A stretch of 64,000 bases of DNA. Source: JAFGGT01 sp036733165 (lineage in GTDB: Archaea; Methanobacteriota_B; Thermococci; Methanofastidiosales; NM3). The DNA is taken from positions 1 through 64,000 of the forward strand of contig DAINBB010000001.1 in NCBI GenBank assembly GCA_036733165.1, given 5' to 3'. The notes beneath the pieces are model-generated. The model searched no databases and had not been told where the DNA came from. It worked only from the letters and a program-made list of their open reading frames with translations. The position numbers were made by a program, and so were the translations under genes. Positions 16,928 through 24,351 of the stretch are shown here, one piece after another. Numbering within the stretch: position 1 is the stretch's first letter; each line of letters begins with the position of its first letter.

Positions 16928-18328
16928 CTATTCCGACTTCTGCCAGTCTTTGATAATGTCCTTGAAGGAAAGCACCTTCAGATGAAGGGGCTTCTTCGTG
17001 ATGTTGCCCGTCTTGACACCGACAAGGTACTTAACGTTCCTCTCACCGGCTATGTCGACAAGCCTCTGCGTTATGACGCCATCGAACACGACGGCATCCA
17101 CATCATCAGTGTACTTCATCGCATCGACAAGGTCCCTCACAGAAACCTTCATCTTGACATTGCCATCCTTGTCAAGCACATAGGCGTCAAGGGTTCCCGG
17201 AAGTTTCTCTATGATCTCCTTGAACTGCTGAAGATCGGCATCGTCCTTTGCGTCAGGCTGGGCCTCCTTTATCTCCTTGACATCGTTGTTCTTCATCGGT
17301 TTCCTGCTCTTTGGGCCGGCCGGCCTTGGAACCAGCTGCTGCTGTTCCTGTTGCTCGCCCTGTTCCTGGGGTTGGTATGATGATGAACTGGATGGGGAGG
17401 AGCGGGATTCCGAACGTTCGAAGATCTCATTGAGCGCCTGTTCGGCCGAGACCTTGTTCCTCAACGCCTTGAATACCTCTTTCCTTGTAAGATCCTCGAC
17501 TTCCTTTCCAGGTGGCGCCCTGGCAAGATTGTCTATCTCGCCGAGCTCCATCAGTTCCCTGAGTATGAGCTCGCCGCCCCTGTCGCCGTCGATGAAGGCA
17601 GTCACTGTCTTCTCCTTTGACAGCTTTATGATCGTGTCAGGCACGGATGTGCCCTCCACCGCAATGGCGTTCTTGATACCGTACTTTAAGAGATTGAGAA
17701 CATCCGCCCTTCCCTCGCAGACTATGATGGCGTCCGAATCGTCTATGTTGGGCCCCGCAGGAAGGCTCTCAGAACCGTACTTCGTTATCTGTTTAACCCT
17801 CACGGCCTGTTTGACCTCTTCGGTAAGCTCCTGGGTCTCGGGGACCTCTCGGTCCATCATATCCTTGAGTATCTCCTTCGCCCTGTCGACAACATAGGCA
17901 CGTTTGGAAGACCTTACGTCCTCGATCTTGTTCACGTTGATCTTGGCCTCACATGGCCCCACCCTGTCGATGGTCTCCAAGGATGCCGCAAGCACAGCCG
18001 TCTCTATCTTGTCAAGTGAAGATGGTATAGAAATGCTGCCAAAGGACTTTCCGCCCTTTGAGTTTATACTGACCCTTATCCTACCTACCCTGCCGGTCTT
18101 TTGCAGTTCCCTAAGGTCAAGGTCATCGCCTAGGAGCCCCTCTGTCTGTCCGAAGATCGCGCCCACCACATCAGGCCTCTCAACTATTCCCGAGGCGTTT
18201 ATATTGGCTTGTATGATGTATTTTGTGGTACCGATCTCGTTCTTAAGGGTGACATCAGTCTTTTTCTCTTTATCCTGGTTAACTTTTAATTCTAAGTTTT
18301 TCTTTGATTTTATGAAACACACCCCCAA
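16928..18328 (-). CDS. dnaG: DnaG-type primase / exosome-associated protein
   Basis: Archaeal DnaG, 466 residues, which polyadenylates or primes RNA and binds the exosome cap. The start of the conserved part is GTTKYIIQANINASGIVERP, then VVGAIFGQTEGLLGDDLDL. The central TOPRIM domain has IIVCEGRADVLNLLKYGI and TAFIDGDRGGELILRELME, keeping the acidic metal ligands. A glutamine- and serine-rich linker (near 310-340) is followed by a C-terminal domain. The first about 30 residues before GTTKYI are unusual, so the true start may lie downstream of the TTG at 18328. Confidence 0.92.
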   Translation of the reverse strand: MGVCFIKSKKNLELKVNQDKEKKTDVTLKNEIGTTKYIIQANINASGIVERPDVVGAIFGQTEGLLGDDLDLRELQKTGRVGRIRVSINSKGGKSFGSISIPSSLDKIETAVLAASLETIDRVGPCEAKINVNKIEDVRSSKRAYVVDRAKEILKDMMDREVPETQELTEEVKQAVRVKQITKYGSESLPAGPNIDDSDAIIVCEGRADVLNLLKYGIKNAIAVEGTSVPDTIIKLSKEKTVTAFIDGDRGGELILRELMELGEIDNLARAPPGKEVEDLTRKEVFKALRNKVSAEQALNEIFERSESRSSPSSSSSYQPQEQGEQQEQQQLVPRPAGPKSRKPMKNNDVKEIKEAQPDAKDDADLQQFKEIIEKLPGTLDAYVLDKDGNVKMKVSVRDLVDAMKYTDDVDAVVFDGVITQRLVDIAGERNVKYLVGVKTGNITKKPLHLKVLSFKDIIKDWQKSE

Positions 18329-18584
18329 TGATAGGTCGCAAGAAATAGATTTACAAATATTGGGTTTTCACATTACAATTTTACGCTTAGGCGAATGAAA
18401 TGAATGATGAATCTGTAATCTGAAATCTTACGACACAGTTATGATATGTCATAATACCTATTTCTGGTCAGATAGATATATTCTGTGTGATATATTAATC
18501 TTTTGGTATTATTTATGATGATAAGAAGAAGAGAATTTATTTAAAAACTTATTGGTAGTTCCTCTTTGAGAAAAATGTCCCAAA
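18329..18584. other. AT-rich intergenic region, no gene seen
   Basis: These 256 AT-rich bases separate the start of dnaG from the end of the DUF167 gene, both on the minus strand, so they carry the dnaG promoter. I find no convincing reading frame, tRNA or repeat on either strand. Confidence 0.5.
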
Positions 18585-18872
18585 TCATCTCATATTGTTC
18601 CTTATTAAGGACAATACGTCCTCTTTTTTGGCTGATACGCCAATAGATTTTTCCCTGTTCAGTGCGCCGCCGATAATCCACGAGTCGCCAAGTTTCCTGA
18701 AGAAGGATAATACCTCCTCATTGGCCTTTCCCTTCTGCGCCTTCGAGGTGATCTTGAATTTGAATCTTTGACGCCATTCATCCCATACGATGGAGAACTG
18801 CTTTGAGTTCGGGACCACCTCTATGTCAACTGTGACCGTTCCTTCGGCTTCGGTGATGGCATTCTCCATCAT
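18585..18872 (-). CDS. DUF167 (YggU) family protein
   Basis: Small alpha-beta protein of 95 residues of the DUF167/YggU family, role unknown. The family core is visible: VDIEVVPNSKQFSIVWDEWR, then FKFKITSKAQKGKANEEVLS and GALNREKSIGV. The start ATG 18872 (MMENAI) has no strong ribosome site. It stands alone between two intergenic spacers of more than 200 bases. Confidence 0.85.
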   Translation of the reverse strand: MMENAITEAEGTVTVDIEVVPNSKQFSIVWDEWRQRFKFKITSKAQKGKANEEVLSFFRKLGDSWIIGGALNREKSIGVSAKKEDVLSLIRNNMR

Positions 18873-19106
18873 GGTATCACTGTAAGGGGGTAATGTTGCC
18901 CGTCACACTAACATCCAAGATTCATTGTCCGGGAATCCTCTCTCCATCAGATAACTCTCATGGCGGGCTGTCCTGTATCGGGGTTGACTGCCGGATCATC
19001 TCAGGCCAAAGCTAAATCACCGTAGGACCCATAACGATACAAGGCTGCAGAACAGCGGACTCCAATATACAAAACATATATAAATAGATTAGCCTTTGAA
19101 TGCACC
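18873..19106. other. Intergenic region with promoter of the nucleotidyltransferase gene
   Basis: Of these 234 bases, the last 35 hold the plus-strand TATA box catatataaatag (about 19074-19086), some 20-25 bases before the ATG at 19107, which predicts a leaderless message. The remainder is not AT-rich and contains GATGA, ATGAGAG and CTGA boxes in an order that only loosely resembles a C/D guide RNA. I do not call a gene. Confidence 0.4.
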
Positions 19107-20474
19107 ATGAAAAAGGTGGGAATGGGGGTAGACTTCGATCCGGTGCACAGAGGGCATATCCATCTGATCAACGAGGCCAAGAAACTGGGAAAGGTCTACG
19201 CCTACATAAATGAGGACTTCACCGCGCATCACGCGCATCCCTTCCTCAGCTATGAGGCGAGGGCGGAGATATGCGAGGCCCTCGGTGTGGAACCTGTTCC
19301 CGTGAGCGGATTGCACTACAGGCTTCCGCTATCATACACCGTACCAATACGGATCCATATATTGGCCAATGACGGGATGACGGACATCATGGACGCCGAG
19401 GCGTCCCACCTTCCAAAAGAGGAGATATTCAGGCTTGCAAGTATGTTTGCAGAAAAAGAGATGCTCATGGGCATTCCAAGGGAGTGGCCGGACAGGAATC
19501 TGATAAGGTGGATAGCGGCCAATGACCTGTATGGCATGAGGCACAAGAGGAAGATGGATTACCATATCACTCCCACTTACAAGATAGACAACGAGACCGT
19601 CTCGGGAAGGTACATCAGGAAAGCCATACTGGAAAGCGGCAGGATAACCGCCCCCGTCAGGCACCTGATACCCTCCCAAACGGAGAAAATCATCGAAAGG
19701 GAGATGAGGGAGGGCAACCTGCAGGGGGGCAGGGACCTCGATACGCTCCTCCATGTTGCAAACAAGTATTCCAAGTCAAAGCTCCTGAAGATCGCCAATA
19801 TCAATGTCGAGGCGGCGGAGAAGCTCGTGACTGGCAGGCCTTACGATGATGAGGAAAAGCTCTACTATCCCCTGAGAAGGGCGGGATACCAGCATGTCCT
19901 GTCTAATCTGGCCATCTCGTGCATGGAGAAGAAGGTGACCAGAAAGGAGGTGGCGCAGCTCATTGCCAACTATACGAAAAAGGGCATCACACCTAAGGAC
20001 CAGACTATTGAGAATCTTGTGGAGAGGGCCCACTTCGTCGCCAGGGCGTCAAGACTGACCGATGCGAATCGGGCTGATTCCATATTCCGCGCAGGGATAG
20101 GGGACTTCTGGAACGAGAACTTCAAGGACCTATCTCAACTGTCGGGTGTTGACATAGGAGAGCTGAAAGAGCTGAGGAGGAAGATCGAATACCGGCAGCC
20201 GCCCGAGAGCCTGCTTGCCGGGATCAAACTAAGTTTCTCCGACTTCAAGAAGATAGACCTCGGCACGAACTGCGACATATCCGCAAGGGGTTCTGAGCTG
20301 ACGGCAGAGCTGAGAATTCCAAATAAGGTCATGGTAGGGGCGCTTAGGCTGCCTGCCGAAGAGGTCACGTTCCTGAGATTCCTCTTGGACTCCCAATTGG
20401 TGCCGATATCCAGCAAGGTCGAGATGCCCGAAGGCAAGATTCGGATAAGGATAGGCTACGGACTGACTATGTAG
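19107..20474 (+). CDS. HxGH-motif nucleotidyltransferase family protein (TmcAL-like)
   Basis: Protein of 455 residues. The N-terminal Rossmann domain (1 to about 190) has GVDFDPVHRGHIHL with the HxGH adenylate-transfer motif and a late VSGRYIRKAILES in the place of the ISxxxIR motif. This layout resembles the tRNA-Met cytidine acetate ligase family (TmcAL) and other cytidylyltransferase-like enzymes. The C-terminal 260 residues are helical with a beta-rich end and are not recognised. The substrate is therefore unknown. The likely leaderless start follows a strong TATA box. It overlaps nmd3 by 19 bases tail to tail. Confidence 0.65.
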   Translation: MKKVGMGVDFDPVHRGHIHLINEAKKLGKVYAYINEDFTAHHAHPFLSYEARAEICEALGVEPVPVSGLHYRLPLSYTVPIRIHILANDGMTDIMDAEASHLPKEEIFRLASMFAEKEMLMGIPREWPDRNLIRWIAANDLYGMRHKRKMDYHITPTYKIDNETVSGRYIRKAILESGRITAPVRHLIPSQTEKIIEREMREGNLQGGRDLDTLLHVANKYSKSKLLKIANINVEAAEKLVTGRPYDDEEKLYYPLRRAGYQHVLSNLAISCMEKKVTRKEVAQLIANYTKKGITPKDQTIENLVERAHFVARASRLTDANRADSIFRAGIGDFWNENFKDLSQLSGVDIGELKELRRKIEYRQPPESLLAGIKLSFSDFKKIDLGTNCDISARGSELTAELRIPNKVMVGALRLPAEEVTFLRFLLDSQLVPISSKVEMPEGKIRIRIGYGLTM

Positions 20475-21535
20475 TTCCTATCCGCGGTCCTTAGCACCAT
20501 TACCTCGTCGCCCTGGGCAATGCCCTCTGGCAGGTCCCCTTTCTCCATGTCGAACGAAGAGTATCCATCCATCACCATGATCTGGCAACCTCCCTCGTCA
20601 AGGGATACGACCATGGCCTTGGAGAGTTCCGGCCCCTCTATCAGGCGCAGATTTCCCTGTGAGGACTCCTTCTCTATCTTCTTGAAGTCCAGCGCCAGCG
20701 TGGTGTCGAAGTTGCCGAGCGTCACCTTGTCGATGGAATGCTTTATCTTCCATAATCTGTCATCGTACAGGACGAATCGCCCTTCCTCGAACTGGGAGAG
20801 TCTTAGGACCACGGTGGCCCTGTACCTTGCCTTGCCTTCCTGCCTGTCGTATCCGGTAAGCCTGTATGATTCGGATACGCCGCCTCCGTACTCCTTCTGC
20901 AATGCCCTTGCAAGCTTCTTTGTGAACTTCAGCGAGCCCATCTGGAAGTTCGGCCCCTCCTTCTTTTTTATGACCTTCGTTACGAAGGCCATGCTGTTCT
21001 TCTCAAGCTCCTGGGCAGACATCCCATTCACTTTCCCAACGAAGAAATCGGACTCCTCGGAGGTCAGGAATCTTTCCTCCCGCCTTATCTGGAAGGTCGC
21101 CTCATAGTATCCCCCGTACATCTTGGAACATCTGGGGCAGGTCGTGTATCTTGGATGAACCACGAACCTGTGCCTTTCACGCCTGGGCACCTTTGAATAG
21201 GCATCGGGAAGGCCATATGACTCGGCCTCAACATCAATATATTCCTCGTGAGCGTCAAAATCGTAGCGTACCTGTATCTTCAGGTCCTCGGGTTCTGTCA
21301 ACGCGTCGGTGAATACGACCTTCCTCTTTCCGGCGGCCTGGACTATCAGTCCCTCGATGATGTCCTCGATGACGCTGAACTCCTTCCATTCGCCAAGAAG
21401 GAACGTGTCGCAGTTGCTGCAGATTGTCACGTCGTATTTGGCTTCCATGGGGAACAAGCGAGATAGTTCAGAATAGCAATCGGGACAGAGCCCATCGATG
21501 AGCTCACATTCCCTTCCACACTTATAGCAGAACAT
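20456..21535 (-). CDS. NMD3-family 60S-export homologue, archaeal
   Basis: Archaeal homologue of eukaryotic Nmd3, which binds the large ribosomal subunit; 359 residues. N-terminal zinc knuckles are CYKCGRECELIDGLCPDCY, CSNC and CPRC. The middle has an eIF5A-like or alpha-beta region (MAFVTKVIKKKEGPNFQMG). The role in archaea is presumed to be 50S quality control or maturation. It is translated with DUF424 and aIF2-beta in a translation-linked minus-strand cluster, four bases from the DUF424 gene. Confidence 0.9.
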   Translation of the reverse strand: MFCYKCGRECELIDGLCPDCYSELSRLFPMEAKYDVTICSNCDTFLLGEWKEFSVIEDIIEGLIVQAAGKRKVVFTDALTEPEDLKIQVRYDFDAHEEYIDVEAESYGLPDAYSKVPRRERHRFVVHPRYTTCPRCSKMYGGYYEATFQIRREERFLTSEESDFFVGKVNGMSAQELEKNSMAFVTKVIKKKEGPNFQMGSLKFTKKLARALQKEYGGGVSESYRLTGYDRQEGKARYRATVVLRLSQFEEGRFVLYDDRLWKIKHSIDKVTLGNFDTTLALDFKKIEKESSQGNLRLIEGPELSKAMVVSLDEGGCQIMVMDGYSSFDMEKGDLPEGIAQGDEVMVLRTADRNYIVSP

Positions 21536-21539
21536 TCAC

Positions 21540-21836
21540 TCACACTGTAACCATTTGTGCGTGCCTGGTAGAGCCGATGTTGAGTATGTTGTCCTCGTCT
21601 ATGAACTCGCATTCAACAGCTCTTCTGATGCTCTCATGTCCAACGATGTTCAAGATGGAAGCCAACTTCAGGAACTTTTCCAGCTCATCCATCTCGATGA
21701 GCTTTCCCTTATAGAAGGATTCGTTCACGAACAGCTTCAGTCTGCCCTCCTTGAACTCCTTGCCCAGCACATCCTCGTCGCATACTGCCACAAGCACATC
21801 GTTACAGGCCTTGTGAACCTTTACATAGACCTTCAT
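21540..21836 (-). CDS. DUF424 family protein
   Basis: Archaeal DUF424 protein of about 98 residues, unknown function, commonly adjacent to aIF2-beta and NMD3. Motifs: VYVKVHKACNDVLVAVCDED, GRLKLFVNESFYKG and the closing ILNIGSTRHAQMV. I set the start at ATG 21836 (MKVYVK), which follows the end of the aIF2-beta gene; the frame stays open further upstream inside aIF2-beta but without family similarity. Confidence 0.88.
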   Translation of the reverse strand: MKVYVKVHKACNDVLVAVCDEDVLGKEFKEGRLKLFVNESFYKGKLIEMDELEKFLKLASILNIVGHESIRRAVECEFIDEDNILNIGSTRHAQMVTV

Positions 21837-21843
21837 CAGATCA

Positions 21844-22257
21844 CTAGATGTTCTTGATAGGATGCTTGGCGCCGCATGCCTCACACCTAAGGAAGTATAT
21901 CCGTCCTTCCTTTATTATCTTTGTGTCAGGTTTGTCGCATTCGGGGCACAGGACATAGTTATCGGCATATTTCTGGACCTTGTCCTGTATGAAGTTCTGG
22001 GAGAACTTTCCTTGGAAGACGGCCTGTGAACCCTCTATGTTCCCAGATGTTGCCATCTCGCCAAGCAGGAACTTCATGAAATGATTCTCATCTCTCCTGA
22101 ATATGCCTATCAGCTCCCTGAAGTTCTTGATGATCGTCTTGTTTCCCACGGTTATCGTCTTGATCTTGGGCATCTCGAACCTTGAGCCCTCGAACAGATT
22201 CTTTGGCAATGAATCCCTTGCCTGATCCAATAATTTCTCATAATCATAATCCGACAT
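21844..22257 (-). CDS. eif2b: Translation initiation factor aIF2 subunit beta
   Basis: Beta subunit of the aIF2 ternary-complex factor that delivers Met-tRNAi; 137 residues, normal length. N-terminal helix (YEKLLDQARDSLPKNLF), alpha-beta core with KTITVGNKTIIKNFRELIG and FLLGEMATSGNIEG, and a C-terminal zinc ribbon with CPECDKPDT and LRCEACGAKHPIK. It heads the aIF2-beta, DUF424, NMD3 cluster; TCATAAT with weak AT signal lies upstream. Confidence 0.95.
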   Translation of the reverse strand: MSDYDYEKLLDQARDSLPKNLFEGSRFEMPKIKTITVGNKTIIKNFRELIGIFRRDENHFMKFLLGEMATSGNIEGSQAVFQGKFSQNFIQDKVQKYADNYVLCPECDKPDTKIIKEGRIYFLRCEACGAKHPIKNI

Positions 22258-22396
22258 AATCTCACCTTATAATCACTCTCCAAGTCCCATTTATAAACTT
22301 TCACCATTACCGGAGGCGGCCAAATAGAGAAAATGTTATATAAAACGTGCCAGAATAATGGTGAGGGGTTCTCACGATTCCAATGGAGGCCGATCT

Positions 22397-22807
22397 TTGA
22401 AGGAAATTGTGAATATCCGCCCACACCACCTATTGTGTATAATAAACTTCGATGGGTTAGGATATAGCACAGAGTTCGTGGAGAAACTGAGAGTCGTAAA
22501 GGAAAAGATAGATGAAGACTCGATTGTCATAAGGTTGACCGAGGGCCAGGACGACATCTGCAAGACATGTCCGAACAGGATGAAATGCAGCCAAATGAAC
22601 TACACCAGGATCCTCGACAAAAAGGTGATGATAGCGACAGACCTGGAGTATGGCAAAGAATACGGGGCGGCCAAGTTGATAGACATCATCAAGAGCAAGA
22701 TTACATGGAACCTGCTTAACATGATATGCGAAAACTGCGCTTTTTATTATAAATGCAAAAAGATTTTCCTGAACAAGATGCCGATCTCCAACGGGAACTG
22801 TTGTTGA
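22397..22807 (+). CDS. DUF1284 family protein (putative Fe-S protein)
   Basis: Protein of about 136 residues. The family signature NIRPHHLLCIINF sits at the very start, and cysteines occur as ICKTCPNRMKCSQM, MICENCAFYYKCKK and a terminal CC, consistent with a metal or Fe-S site. Function is unknown. I choose TTG at 22397 because GGAGG lies 8 nt upstream and the family begins here; an upstream in-frame GTG would add a tail of 13 unconserved residues. It diverges from aIF2-beta. Confidence 0.82.
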   Translation: MKEIVNIRPHHLLCIINFDGLGYSTEFVEKLRVVKEKIDEDSIVIRLTEGQDDICKTCPNRMKCSQMNYTRILDKKVMIATDLEYGKEYGAAKLIDIIKSKITWNLLNMICENCAFYYKCKKIFLNKMPISNGNCC

Positions 22808-22880
22808 TTGCATATTTTTAACGCCACCAGATAGAAAGATATATAATATCAACTGTGTTTCTATACTAGTATTTTCAGTG

Positions 22881-22955
22881 GGGGCCGTGGGGTAGCTTGG
22901 CCCATCCTTTGGGGTTCGGGGCCTCAAGTCTCGAGTTCAAATCTCGACGGCCCCA
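22881..22955 (+). tRNA. tRNA-Pro(CGG)
   Basis: The acceptor GGGGCCG pairs with CGGCCCC, with discriminator A. The anticodon stem TGGGG/CCTCA encloses the loop TTCGGGG, giving anticodon CGG. The T arm is TCGAG-TTCAAAT-CTCGA. The following bases 22956-22958 read CCA, so the 3' end may be encoded, unlike the other three tRNAs here. The D arm is irregular, as often in archaeal tRNA-Pro. Confidence 0.9.
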
Positions 22956-22958
22956 CCA

Positions 22959-23283
22959 AATCACTGAACAGAACCAAGTCTTTGCTCCTGTTTGGGCAAA
23001 CAAAAGCGAGTAATCGTCTACCTGATTTTATGTTACCGATTTTAAAACGAATTATGCAAGGTCATATTGAGCTTTTCAGCTCGTCCTTAAATTTAAAGCA
23101 TGTCTCAACTGAGAAAAGTCAGGCCTTTCGTGGCGGGCTTCCTAAATAATGTTGATGTTGAAACATTTGCATAAGAGACGGACCGGTATAAATAGGGCGG
23201 AATGGATGTTTTTATTTATCCCACACGGATACAATGATATAACGAAGAAGGTAAGGTATGTGTGATAGGGGGTAAGCCGTATT
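22959..23283. other. Intergenic region downstream of tRNA-Pro
   Basis: These 325 bases lie between tRNA-Pro and the methyltransferase gene. They contain a 39-codon open frame (23030-23149) without ribosome site or recognisable homology, a GC-rich TATA context (ggtataaatag, about 23187-23197), and a GGGGGTAAG ribosome site before the next gene. No attachment-site duplicate of the tRNA end could be seen by eye. Confidence 0.4.
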
Positions 23284-24075
23284 ATGGATTACATAAAGCA
23301 GAATAAGCAAGCGTGGGAAGAGGCCTTCGACCATAGGCGCCCCGACTGGGGGGAGGAAAACTACAAACGCCTTCGCAATGAACAACTACCGTTCTTCTGC
23401 GCTGATATGGTTGCAGAACTAAAGGCAATCGACTTTGAGGATAAGACGGTCGCCCAATTTTGCTGCAATAATGGCCGTGAACTGCTGTCACTTATGCAGT
23501 TGGGGGCACAGCGGGGCATAGGATTCGATATCGCAGAGAACATCCTTCAGCAAGCAAGGGAAACTGCCATAAAAGCGGGAATCACCAACTACGAATTTGT
23601 CAATGCCAACATTTTAGACATAGACGGCCGATACCACAACTCTTTTGATTTCGTCTTGTTCACGATTGGCGCGATAACATGGTTTCAGGACTTGAAACCG
23701 CTATTTAAAAAAGCATCAGATTGCCTGAAACCCAATGGCATTATGTTGATCCACGACTTTCATCCATTCATGAACATGCTTCCCATGCCAGGCGAACCCG
23801 ACTTTAAATCAAATCAATTGGACAAGATCACATATCCATACTTCAGGAACGAGCCGTGGATAGAGAATAAAGGCATAGGATATATGTCGGAGAAATATGA
23901 GTCAAAAACGTTTACCAGTTTTTCCCATACATTATCTGACATCATTAATGCAATTCTTTTCTCGAAAATGAGCATGATGAAACTGAACGAATATGACTAT
24001 GATGTTGGCTTAACTAATATTTATGATAACAAAGGCTATCCTTTATCATTTATACTCCTTGCGAAGAAATCATGA
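23284..24075 (+). CDS. Class I SAM-dependent methyltransferase, probably acquired
   Basis: Protein of 263 residues with a Rossmann methyltransferase core. Motif I is TVAQFCCNNGRELLSLMQLG (the usual GxGxG is replaced by CNNG), followed by the acidic strand GIGFDIAENILQQAR and the post-motif FDFVLFTIGAITW. It resembles bacterial methyltransferases of unknown substrate. Codon use differs from neighbours: CGC and CGT arginine codons and AAT are frequent, whereas flanking genes prefer AGG. Position right after tRNA-Pro and beside a gene fragment supports transfer, but that is inference. Confidence 0.8.
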   Translation: MDYIKQNKQAWEEAFDHRRPDWGEENYKRLRNEQLPFFCADMVAELKAIDFEDKTVAQFCCNNGRELLSLMQLGAQRGIGFDIAENILQQARETAIKAGITNYEFVNANILDIDGRYHNSFDFVLFTIGAITWFQDLKPLFKKASDCLKPNGIMLIHDFHPFMNMLPMPGEPDFKSNQLDKITYPYFRNEPWIENKGIGYMSEKYESKTFTSFSHTLSDIINAILFSKMSMMKLNEYDYDVGLTNIYDNKGYPLSFILLAKKS

Positions 24076-24309
24076 CCTCCACCACACGGACGTTATAAAC
24101 TCGCAGGGATGGTCTGCGCCTAGAAACTCTCCGATCGGCACTGTGGTAAAAGCGCCGTATTGACATGGCGGAGTGTCGATACCATAAAATACGCTCAGAT
24201 GTCCAGGACCGTGAAAACGCCGACTGTCGCAGATTTCCGTGTCCGGGCCCGGATGTGTTCCGGTAGTGTGGTTGCAATTTCCTGCATTTGTATAGAATGA
24301 TTTTTTAAG
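24070..24309 (-). pseudogene. Orphan C-terminal gene fragment, no start codon
   Basis: A 79-codon open frame ends in TGA exactly where the methyltransferase ends; the palindrome TCATGA supplies both stops. The translation has a protein-like look, with FHGPGHLSVFYGIDTPPCQY and GEFLGADHPCEFITSVWWRS near its end, several Cys, Trp and aromatic residues, and no ATG, GTG or TTG start in frame. An upstream TGA closes the frame at 24310. I read it as the remaining tail of a degraded gene; I do not recognise the family. It could also be chance. Confidence 0.35.
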
Positions 24310-24351
24310 TCAAGTTGGTTTAACCATTAAAGATTTAAAAGTCAAGGCAAG

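Noticed and set aside
18940..19030. Possible C/D guide RNA (GATGA, ATGAGAG and CTGA boxes)
   Set aside because: The spacing between boxes does not fit C-D'-C'-D order with two guide segments and the C box is incomplete.
23030..23149. 39-codon open frame after tRNA-Pro
   Set aside because: No ribosome site, no recognisable family; the RGGLPK end briefly suggested a transposase remnant but nothing else supports it.
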